Made by a program: the position numbers and the translations under genes | From: Cerrena zonata | Taxonomy: Eukaryota > Basidiomycota > Agaricomycetes > Polyporales > Cerrenaceae | Direction: 5' to 3' | Assembly: GCA_038087015.1 (NCBI GenBank) | Contig: JASBNA010000003.1 | Coordinates: 62,001-126,000, forward strand | Length of the DNA stretch: 64,000 nucleotides | Notes under the pieces: generated by a model | Told to the model about the DNA's origin: nothing | The model's database searches: none | What the model saw: the letters and a program-made list of their open reading frames with translations, nothing else | Part shown: in pieces, positions 47,906 to 57,993 of the stretch | Layout: each line of letters starts with the position of its first letter | How positions within the stretch are numbered: the first letter of the stretch is position 1

Positions 47906-49445
47906 TGAATGGATGATGTTTACGGAGGCAGAGATTTATGACTACCTAGTGAATGATTTTCTTTTGGTATCGACAATACTTCTATCACAATGCATGTGCT
48001 CTTGGAAGGCTAAACCACTGCCTACACGCTGACTCTCTGACATTCATAATCGCCTGTGGATAGACAGATGTCAACAAAGACAGATGATTTACCAGTCGTT
48101 ACTCGCATATTGCATTTCGTACTTCACACCACAATATTACAATGTAATGCATTTCCGAATCTCTGGATGAACAAGCGCGACAGCGCCGCTAAGCTAGCTA
48201 GTGGACGAACATCCAATGCAGAAGTTGTATCAAGCAAACTTTGTCGCTAGCAAAAATGGGTTTGTTGGAATCTCCCATCAATGGTCAAGGCTCCATTCAT
48301 GACACCTTCAGGATATACAGCGTCATCAGTCAGATCATCTGCGGGTACTCAGATGCTCTGCGTTTGTACATTCATGAATAAAGCTGATACGTACCAGCAC
48401 CGATGAGTCGTTACTTCTTCTCCAATAGCTTACCCCCAAGCCTCGCATCGGCACAATCTTCGCTGCGGTGCCATCCAAAGATTCGTCCTCAGACTTGAGA
48501 CGGCGATCCTATTACTCCAGTAGTCCTCTGGTATGCCTGAGTGGTTGACGCCGCTCTTGCTCCCATCATTAATGAGCCGGAGTGACAAGGACTAGTACTA
48601 AGAGTTTGTCACAGAACAGTTCGATTATCGCGATGGTTGATGGCAGCAGTGTACTAGTCGTGCACCGAGATTCTCTTTATATCAATGTCGATATCATTGA
48701 TTGAGGAGTTCCGCGCCTGAGACAGGTAGAGTACCAGACACGATGAGGGCAACGTTGGTAATATTTCGACATTCGAAGTACACTGATCAGATCTTCGGTG
48801 GAAACTAGTTGTAGTCCCAGTTCCCGAACAGAAAATCCCTGACCATTGAAGAACCAAACATCCACGATATTTCGAGATGATTCGATAGGGTTAATATGAG
48901 AGATCAGAGAACGCTGCGGGCAAGGTTCAGTTGACGACTCTACATGGAGTCCTAGAAGGGATCTTGTAGGAGAGATTTAGCCTATGTTGAAGTGTCAGAG
49001 AAGCATCAGATGTATGAAGATGAAGAGACGTACTTACGAGCGAGGTCCCATACCAGCCCCGTCACCTCGGGCTCAGGGGCTAATGGATATTCTATTAGCA
49101 CAGAGTTATACATATTGAAACGGGCCTTTGCCTTTCAGTACTCGGTAGTCGGGAGTGTAGTATATATCCTTCTCCAAATGAAGCGACACGATAAAGCCTA
49201 ACCTTCCAGGACAGAGCAATTGTCAACCTGTCTTCTCTCCGTTCTTTGGCAGCAGAGGCAGGTAAAGCAAGATCTGAGCAAGAGATAACTAGGCGGTCTG
49301 AATGAGAGGATGAGGCGTTTTTCATCAGACAATTGTTACTTCAAGGGTGCGATAATGTGCGGAGGACAATTAGGTACTGGAGAAATACGTCGAATGAACC
49401 TGTTGGAGCACAGTAGAGAGACGTGAAGCATCCTTCGAGGAGAGA
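47906..49445 (-). pseudogene. Repeated unit 7, reverse-strand arm (G1), decayed
   Basis: DNA at 48,255-48,410 matches unit 4 at 28,675-28,800 on the same strand, including the run GTACATTCATGAATAAAGCT followed by GATACGTAC. The GATGCTTCTCTGACACTTCA block on the reverse strand (about 48,985-49,005) matches unit 5. A 76-codon reverse frame at 49,095-49,325 is the longest near the core. No domain is recognised and frames are interrupted. Confidence 0.4.
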
Positions 49446-49492
49446 GAGAGCCTCGGCTGGGAACCAATCGGAGAACGCCGATCAATCCAAAC
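49446..49492. promoter_or_regulatory. Divergent core with CCAAT box, unit 7
   Basis: GAGCCTCGGCTGGGAACCAA runs into TCGGAGAACGCCGATCAATC. CCAAT is retained although the flanks have diverged. Confidence 0.45.
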
Positions 49493-52260
49493 GTCGTAGG
49501 CGTCTCCGCTCAGCCCGACTCGACTCGGACATCTTTTCTCTCTCCTGATGACTCTGATTCCTCACTCGCCTTACAGCACAGACGTCGACGATGGTCTGCT
49601 GTGAATGCCTCTGGGCCTGTGAACTTATGCCTCTCACTTTCCTTCAAACCGCTTGGTCACTCAGCTAAGCATCACCCATTCCTATGCGAGCCGACAAGCC
49701 ACATCTATGAGGGCTTCCAGACTCGCCCTCAGAATCTTCATTGGCTTAAAGCGGGACTTTCATAGTGGTGCATCTCGCTTTCAGGTCCTAGGATTAACTA
49801 GGAGATCATCGATTGGACCTAGAGCATGAACACGGATGGCTCAGCTTACGTACCTTCATATCATTACATGGCGGGTACGACTCACCATGCCATAGAATGG
49901 TTTCTCTCTTATTTTTCGTTTGGTTTGAGCGTGAAGCCGAGCCACGTCACCTCGGACTCTAGCTATAGACTCTGTAACAACATAACCTTCAGCCTCTTTT
50001 CCGGACCCTCAACCTCGGTTGATCGGTGTTGCTAGACCAACGATACATGTTTTCAGATATTACACACGGTTACTCCATCAAAGACCATCATCAAATGCAT
50101 ACACCTTCGGATTCTTTGTTCGACACCACACCCATTGTCCGACACCTCTTGATTTGTTAATGGGATATCATGTGTTCCCCTTAATTCTCATCGTCTTTGG
50201 TGTTTTCGTCTTCACATTTCCTCGATGCATTCATGGTCGTCTATCCCCAGAGTCTGCTGGCCCTCGCCTCAATTTGGGGATCGTGGATAGGTGATACTCA
50301 TCACACGGTATTTTCGTGGTATGTCCTCAACATTCAGTACATTGAACTTTTCTCTCTCGATGCTGATGATTACCATCACATTACGGTACACGTCCAGACT
50401 CACTCACAGGTATTCTTGGTTATACATCATCACTCTTCTCGATACCGATCCCCATATCCTGGACATTTTCGATTGCAACGTACCTACCGTACCAGACGAG
50501 GTCAAGTACCCTTCTTGCCCAGAGTATCGCACACAGCCCTCATCGCCCCGCAGTACACTCATTTCCCGTCTTGATTAATGCCCCATCATCTACGCTCGGC
50601 GGTCCATGTCTATGGGATAATTTCGAACTTGGATATCAGGCTTTCGGACAGTCGCACTATCCGTCGTGTGGACTCAAGATAAATCCCACTCCGGATGAGT
50701 AAGAAGAAAGGTGAACTTCTGGGCGAGTTATCGGCGGTTTTTACATGACGAAGAGAGATCCTTCTAACGGTTTCTCCCTGATTCTCAAGATCCCCTTTAC
50801 CTAGGTCTGGAAGAATGCCGTCACTGAGCTATGCGACTATCACCTTAGAACCCGTTCTCGTTCACGAGGTTCACTGTGACGTGCTAGCATATAGCCATAC
50901 GCATACTTTCACGATCCCATAGTGTCGTCCTGCCCGCCTCCGTTGTTAGATAGTCGGCTCATTACCGTGCCATCTAACTCGTCGTACCCTCAGATCAGTC
51001 TGTTTGTTATTCTCTGTTTTTCAAAATGACTTATCTTTTACCTGTATGGTACCGGAACACATGAAAGCCTGGGACCTCGTGTCCTATTGGTCTCTTGCCG
51101 ACGCTATCATATGGTATCATGAAATACAGTCCTCGATTGTAAACCGGTACACCTCAAAGCCATCCACATCAGCATCTCCAACAATACTTGTGTCTTTCCT
51201 CTGAGACTTGCGCTCTCGTCTCATGGACTTCATGGATCTTGAGCTATTTTCAATGATCCTGCGTCTTCAAAACCTATTTAGGTCTTCCTGTACCTTCACG
51301 ATCCCATCTCACAGTTATAAGGTTCCAAATGTGAGTGCTGGCTATATGACGATGGTACGTGCTCAATTTACCATATGGCTTTTACTGATTATTCATGATT
51401 ATAAACCTTTCCCGCTAGAGCACAATCTCATCTCGAAACTGCGCTATAGCACGTCAAGCTTGCTATCACGTTAAAATTGCTCTCTCTACATCGACTTTCG
51501 ACCGGACAAAAATGCTCTCTCGTAATCTCACTCAACGCCAATCCATTTACTAGTCCTATCTACTCAAACTCCCGGTCATCGCCCCAGATATCGCATGCTG
51601 TTTCCCTCTACGGTAATGAGTGATGCTGGTATCCCACACTCTCAGTGCCTTTACCTATCGTCCTATTTTTGCCATTTTCATGACGAAAATATTACTACAA
51701 AGCATCACTACCTCCCACTGCACACAAATCGTTCAACCCTCTCTGCGCCGTGACAATGAAGCGTTCAATCTTTCCACTCCTAAACAAAGCTTTGACTTGC
51801 CTCGAACCTTCTTGGTCAGTCGAGTGTCATAATCTCACCCTGGTCACATCTCACATTCGACTTCATAACGGTGTCTTTGACCGTCACGGAATACTATTCT
51901 CGGAGCTCTAGGCGTGAAGACTCCAAGTTTTCAAATGGCTTGTCTCAAATCATATTTCATCTCATCAGGTGCTCATGCCTTTTACTCTACCGGATGTCCT
52001 CGATCTCACCCAACATTGTTCTATCGTACTTCCTCTCTCATTTGAGTCTACTGATGATCACTCTATCAAGTCACTACTTTTTGACCCCCCGTTCACGGAT
52101 TTATATTTCCCTGTTTGCACATTGAATTACAATGGTGCTGGGTGAAGCCTATTGGCATCGACATGTCATTGCTCTTGACATTTGCTTCCATGGTATGGTT
52201 TATTTCTAAGATGTCCGTCAGGTGCTCATATTCAACCCTACAGGGTACAGATCAGTACTC
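49493..52260 (+). pseudogene. Repeated unit 7, forward-strand arm (G2), decayed
   Basis: Landmarks: AGAGCATGAACACGGATGGC before a GTAC donor (49,818-49,850); CCTCAACCTCGGTTGATCGG near 50,010; GTGACGTGCTAGCATATAGC near 50,876; and CAGTTATAAGGTTCCAAATG near 51,312. A 125-codon frame at 50,197-50,574 includes VLNIQYIELFSLDADDYHH; parts of it recur in the fragment at 39.9 kb and in unit 4. Other frames are broken. No domain is recognised. The arm is followed directly by the kinase-like gene, as in unit 4. Confidence 0.45.
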
Positions 52261-52299
52261 GACATATGTGAGTTCGTGGATCCATGATACCTAACAGCA

Positions 52300-53105
52300 A
52301 TGCCGTATGTTGAAAATCTCCTTTCTCATGAAGCCCTACTTCAACAGATCTCTACACCTCTCCGACTTCAAGAAGTAGATGAAATAGTAAATAACGGTTG
52401 TCAACCCAACCCCGCAAATACTCCTTGTCTCACTTCGAAACCTCTCAAAGAGGAGATCAGGGACGAGATAATCTGGCTTTCGACAGTACCAACTTTCAAC
52501 TTTATCGTACAGACATTCCTCGATATTAATAACTTGCCACATATCCTGGAGGCCATGCAATCTCGTACGTTAGAAGGTCTTACTCGCTGTACTCATGCTG
52601 ATGTTCGCGCAGGTGCATTGATTACTTCTGCGACGTAGTGGTACAACCCATCCTTGATCTCTTCTATTCCACACGTACCAGTACCTCATGGCTACCATTC
52701 ACATACAGCAAGTCGATATATGATGGTACGTACAGATGATATGCGCACGACAACTAATGCTGACGATACCATAAGATTTTTCCTTGGTCACATTTCACAA
52801 ACCCCGAACCGATCCTACACTGGTACTGGAAAGTGAAGCTTCTCCGCAACCGTTGCCTGTGGCTATGCTTTTGGTGACATTGAATTGACTGAAAATAACC
52901 TGGACAGACCCCTGCTGTGTTACAGGGCCCTCAGACCCTCACTCGCTGGCCAAGATCTCAGATATACTGGAACCTATCTGGACATCTGATCCGAGGACTT
53001 GTCTCCTCGCCTGTGACTTGTAGAATGTTATCACCTTGCGGCTACAGCACGAAACGGATAGATGAGAGCTCATATGCAGTCATAGTCCCATGTTCAGATC
53101 CGTGA
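52300..53105 (+). pseudogene. Kinase-like protein gene (G3), 5' part only, unit 7
   Basis: Exon 1 (52,300-52,564) is open: MPYVENLLSHEALLQQISTP, then LRLQEVDEIVNNG and an IRDEIIWLSTVPTFN stretch. A 48-bp intron (GTACGT donor) leads to IDYFCDVVVQPILDLFYS at 52,613. Further exons can be followed by comparison with unit 4 to about 53,105 (CTCATATGCAGTCATAGTCC against CATATGCAGTTATGCTCCCA). Codons near 53,060 change to stops in the frame used by unit 4. The catalytic region present in unit 4 is absent, and the sequence after 53,105 is unrelated. I infer a truncated duplicate. Confidence 0.6.
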
Positions 53106-54380
53106 GTATATGCGTTAGTCTGTTTGTGCATGCACTAACTCCCCTTTATACGCTACTGTTGCTCTCATAACATTTTTGTATGGGAAAAGGTCGAGAAAGG
53201 ATGTTACGTGTCTTACCACTCACTCGCGGTGATTCTCTTCCTTCCCATCGGCCGTCCCTTCCCTCAGTTTGCCTCGCTTGAGACCATGAGACCAAAGACC
53301 ACCCGCCATCCTTCGACCTACCTGAATGATTGTTCGCGCCAACATCACAGTATTCGTGCATATGCGTCGCAACCTTTCCTTGTTAAAATTATGTAACTCT
53401 TCTCACGTTGCTTCAAAGATTAGTGGCTCCCTCGTGGCCCATTTGTAATAACCTTATTCTCTCGACAAGACTCGTACGCCGATTCCAATTCTTGCCGGTC
53501 ACTTTGCTCTTTTCAGATGCTGTACCCTCGTTGATTTCATGAGCATTGAAGGGACTTTTTGAGTCGAAGATTGGAGATGGTGAACGCCTATTGTTCCGCT
53601 TTGTACAGTTGTCCCAGTACCCTCGCACTTCCTCCACCGCAGACCCCCTTCATGAAACAATGATATGGAAGGCTGCTCACGACCACAAGGATAATCTTCC
53701 ATGCTAAGTGTCATCCAGACGCGATGTTCCCTATTACTCAACGGTGAGTAATCTCTCTCCACTGATTGATTCCCCTTGCCATAGACTCATGCTCTCGATT
53801 CACTCCAGGCAGAGAAACACTAAGATTCTTATCTGCTCTATCATTAATCTCAGGGGAGTACAACTACAATGACCCTAAACAGCGATCTCTATGTATATGT
53901 GACGTCTAGTCGACGCATGCGAGTGGTTGTAACACCCATTTGGGTCTTTCTTTACTTCGTCTGGATTATGTTCACATGTAAATCAGGTGCTAGTGATTCT
54001 CCAACCCAGTCCTGTTTGACATCTTCAATGCTCAGAAGGCGGGATCAAGGCTCCAGGGCCGAAGAAGTGGTCATACACTACCTCGTGACAGAGATATTCG
54101 TACCGTAATCCGTAAGTGTCCTTGTTTCATAACTTGTGAAAATGTAGGATCCGAATTTTCGCAACAGCTCAGAGTGCTGAACATACCGTGCTGTCTGTTT
54201 TCATATACGCCTTGAGGATGTTTCATAGCAATCCTTAGGATAGCCCCGGGAGTTGAGCCTTATTCGAAGATTGGAGCTCTGATATCTGTTGTATCGATGT
54301 ATTGATCTATATGAATAGTCTCCGAGTCTAGTACCAAGAAGGCATAAATCAGGTGCAGGAAGCTCCCTCGATATTCCTTC
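53106..54380. other. Region between the repeated array and the ferritin-like gene
   Basis: No gene is supported. Short frames on both strands lack recognisable domains. It marks the right boundary of the repeated units. Confidence 0.4.
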
Positions 54381-54383
54381 AAC

Positions 54384-54393
54384 AGATATATAA
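54384..54393 (+). promoter_or_regulatory. TATA box of the ferritin-like gene
   Basis: GATATATAAAC about 85 bp upstream of the ATG at 54,475, followed by a CT-rich leader (54,430-54,470) typical of well-expressed fungal genes. Confidence 0.6.
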
Positions 54394-54474
54394 ACCCACG
54401 AAGATCCGCTCCCTCTAAAGCTCAGAGCCACTATTCTCCTTTCCTCTTCTGCTCACCTATCTCCTGCCACTACC

Positions 54475-56067
54475 ATGGATCATCTCAAGAAACAACCCAT
54501 CTTTGGAAAGATTGACGATCCCACCACACATCCCTTCAACCTCCCTAAGTTCGGTGCTATCCCTCTCCCCAAGCCTAGTCAGAAGCATGCCTCTGAGTCC
54601 GGTAAGGCCCAGATCGACGACCTCGTGAGTCTTCAGGAGCACTTGCAGACTGCGATGATGGTTGAGCTGAGTACGATCCCAATGTACCTCTATGCGATGT
54701 ACAGTGTCGATGTTTCGGGGACTCCGGATGAGCAGACGCAGAACGCACAGCAATTTACATTTTGTACGTGGTCTTCCGTGATTCTTCTGTGACGTCGCAC
54801 TCATCGTTGGTTCTATAGCGGTTCTTAGGGAAGAGATGTTGCATCTTATTCTCGCTGGAAATGTCTTGAAGGCAACCGGTGCTTCACCTAAGCTCTACCT
54901 TGCGCCTCACTGGCCGACGTATCCTATGGATATAGCTGGTCACTCCGGATCGCTCGTCTTGAACCTACAAAGCCTAGATCTCCAACAGCTTGAGTGTTTC
55001 CTGGCAGTGAGTCTCTTAGTCTATTCGTCTCATTTTGGTTTCTGTGTCTAAAGCATCAACACTTTGTGAGGTCGAGGCTCCTACTACACAGGGTGCACCT
55101 CTTGAGCCCGACAACTATGACACTCTTGGGCAGTTCTATGAGGCGATTCAGGACGGTACGTCTTCACGTTCTCTTAGAACTCCGATTCGATGTAACTGAT
55201 AAACACTCTCAGCTCTTATCCGACTCCGTCCTCATTACACCAACTATGAATACCAGTTTGCCCCTAGCGACAATGTCTTCAACACTGACCCCTACGGCAG
55301 AGGAGGTATCGTCGTGGCTGAAGATAATGGGAGCGCTCTCAGCGCGCTTCAAATCATCATCGATCAGGGGGAAGGATTCAACGAGACTCAGTTTGAGAAC
55401 CCTCCTGGATCGTTGGCCAATGCGGATAAGGGTTGGGTCATGAGTACGTTTCTTGTCTTCTCTCGACCCAAGGTAATTCTGATATGAGAATGGGTTTAGC
55501 TCTCGCCCATTACTACAAATTCAAGTCAATTTACGACACTAAACCTTTGCCAAAGATCTACCCGAATCTATTGAATCCCACTTCCAATACATACAAAGAT
55601 CCAAACATTGCTCTCGTATGTCTCCCTCCTCCTGGTTTCTCACATTCTCACTCACGTGTACATCACAGACCTCATACTGGGTCGACTCCGTCTATTGCTT
55701 CTTCCTCCTTGTCATTGAACAAACATGGCAAGCGTCCCGTGATACCGCCCCGACTGAACGCCAACAACTCCTCAACATGTACTTCACGATCATGATTAGC
55801 ATCATCAAGCCCGTTGCCACCTGGCTCGCCCAGCAACCCGTGCCCGAGCAGCCAGGCAAGAATGCCGGTGCTGCGTTCAACTTCTACGACTTCCGTGTGG
55901 CATATAAGACCGATCCACATATGACACCCTTGAAGCAGGTGAAACATCAAGCGGATCTGGCGATTCAGAGTTTCCCCACTGCGGGGAAGACAGTTCCGCA
56001 GGTGTTGGTAGATGCGAATTCGCAGTGTATGAATTTGACGGAGTTGCCTTTCCCATGGCAAGATTAG
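54475..56067 (+). CDS. Ferritin-like (VioB/RebD C-terminal type) domain protein
   Basis: Six exons splice in phase: 54475-54763, 54819-55006, 55071-55155, 55213-55443, 55500-55615 and 55669-56067, giving 435 residues. Introns are 48-64 bp. The fold is a ferritin-like four-helix domain of the iminophenyl-pyruvate dimer synthase type. Helix 1 is LQEHLQTAMMVELSTIPMYL (about 55-74); helix 2 has VLREEMLHLILAGN with the metal-binding EExxH signature; a later helix carries QIIIDQGEGF; and LAHYYKFKSIYD follows. The C-terminal 130 residues have helical sequence with ending LPFPWQD. Bacterial relatives dimerise iminophenyl-pyruvates in indolocarbazole and violacein synthesis; the fungal homologs are uncharacterised, so the substrate is unknown. 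No signal peptide is present. It is single copy, with no decay and a good TATA box. No pigment-pathway partner is visible nearby. Confidence 0.85.
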
Positions 56068-56187
56068 AGTATTAGCAGGGGTAGATGCACACAGCTTTCG
56101 TACATATATAGTAGTAGTAGTCAGATTTTTGTCGAGGTACTCAAATCTCTCTATGGAACAAATCACAACGTGATGATGTTGTCTATG

Positions 56188-56896
56188 TATGGGTAATATA
56201 GTGTCCCAAAATTATTGTCTTCCGCGGTATGTTTTTGGCTCGCGCGCGGTAAGTGAGCTGGGAATTCCGCACTAAGTTGTGGTCCACTCAACAACTCTAC
56301 GCGAAGTTGAAGCTGATTGTACGCCGAGTCAGGTTTCTGCGACAACATGTTTTACATTTCTCATCAAACACCTATTTGAGGGCTCCAAGCTAGTCACCAT
56401 GCCTCATGCATGATATGTCAATCTCAGCCAAATCAGTATCTAAGCTTCTTCTTCTGACTTGGTTCCATCGTTCATGAGCCCCAGGGCTAATGGGATGACC
56501 TATGAGACTAGAAATTTGGGTAAGAATTATAAAATATCTCTAGTTAGTAGTGATACAATGCTAGTATTGCTATTATAAGTGTTATTATGTTGTCCCTTGC
56601 TCGTAGTACGACGACTTGTATGAACCTTTACCTCATATTTAGTATGAGGCTACCAATGCAAGAGAACTCAGAGCTTAACTACTTAGTATGTTGATGCAAT
56701 GTTTGGATAATGGCCAATCCATTCCGTGGAAATGTCGAGAGAAATATTGCTGCGCGCAACAACTGTCTTTAACAGAGCGCGGAAATTTTTGGACACTCCG
56801 CGCTCGGAAAGTGCCCTGAACACTCAACTTACCGCGAAATCACTCAATTCTGGTACTTACCGCGGAAAATAATTTTGGGACACTATATAGCCCATA
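56188..56896. mobile_element. MITE copy 2 (about 709 bp)
   Basis: Left end TATGGGTAATATAGTGTCCC plus AAAATTATT; right end AATAATTTTGGGACACTATA plus TAGCCCATA. These are inverted repeats of 29 bp with two mismatches. Subterminal GCGCGCGGTAAGTGAG and CTTACCGCGAAATC/CTTACCGCGG words are shared with copy 1. It has no coding capacity. No target-site duplication is visible; the right flank has a second, partial CCATATAGCCCATAT. Confidence 0.75.
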
Positions 56897-57870
56897 CCAT
56901 ATAGCCCATATCTATTATCTTGAAAGGTGGGAAACTCAGGCCCCCGTCAACTTATAATACATACAAAGAAATCATCAGTGTCAAAAGCATGATACTTCTA
57001 TTTACAAAAGGCTTAAACCTGACTGAGATCCCATTGGGTACCATCGTTACTTGAAGTGAAAATCCGAAGGCCCTCATGGATGTTGATTAAATACTCTCCC
57101 TCAAGTACCCGACAATGCCTCAAGCTCACTAGCTACTCATGGTGATATGACTCATATGATCGTGTGGACAAGATGAGATACACGTATTGAGCGTTTCTGA
57201 CTTGAACTCTCTCTCAGTCCCCCGTTCGACCCCCCGCAGAGCATATCTCGACACATTCGAGTGCCAGGGACAGGGTTCCTACAATAACAATAATGTGATG
57301 CATGCGGGAAGCATCACAATGAAACAGGTGTGCATCGAAATAAGGCTCGCGACTCGGAAAGTCTCATTATATATTGCCATACTGTGGTGGTTTTGGCTGC
57401 ACGTATATAAATCATGATACTATGGTAAGGATGAAGGGGAACAATAGACGATATGTATTGAAGTGCGTCATTCCGAGTCCAAATCCATTGCCTCTGCCTC
57501 CTGTTCCGGTTCCAGTTCCAAATCTGACCACCTCTCCCAATTCATATTTTCACCCCTTGTAGTAGCTCTGTATTGATGACTCCGGTTAACAATCCCTGCA
57601 CGAGTGTAAGCAACGGATGACATTTGCTTTACATGGAGAATTGATCACATGTGTGCCTCCAACGAATCGCTGTGTTTGAAGAATGGGAATGTTTGACCAG
57701 TTAATCCTCGAGCGTGGATGCGCAGACATCCTGGAAAAGCGTGTCCCGCTCTCGTGTCCATCTTGGCTGGATGCCAAGTTGAGGTAACCGTTGACGAAGC
57801 TGTGCCCAGATCTAACAGGATAGCGACCCAAGGCCTACCTGTTTGACACCGTATTGAAGCATCGTCAAGC
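56897..57870. pseudogene. Stretch with a fragment of a dispersed gene family
   Basis: At 57,187-57,310 the DNA matches the reverse strand of 22,300-22,410: TTTCTGACTTGAACTCT and CAGGGACAGGGTTCCTACAA, encoding CQGQGSYNNNNVMHAG. The remainder has no supported gene. A Pro/Val-rich run (57,478-57,525) is low complexity. Confidence 0.4.
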
Positions 57871-57887
57871 CAGTGTTGGCGTTAAGG
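57871..57887 (+). repeat. hAT left terminal inverted repeat
   Basis: CAGTGTTGGCGTTAAGG; pairs with 61,174-61,190. Confidence 0.85.
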
Positions 57888-57993
57888 GGCTTAATAAGGG
57901 TGCTCGCCGATGTTAAGGCTTGTAATATCATACAAAGGGTTATGATCGTAGCATGTTAAGGTACAATGTTAAGGGTAGTATCCAAAAATAAAT

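Noticed and set aside
55672..56166. 164-codon reverse ORF
   Set aside because: Antisense to the last exon of the ferritin-like gene, which has much stronger support.
56188..56896. Tc1/mariner assignment of the MITE based on flanking TA
   Set aside because: The insertion in the kinase-like gene shows a 6-bp duplication that restores the frame exactly, so a plain TA target is not supported.
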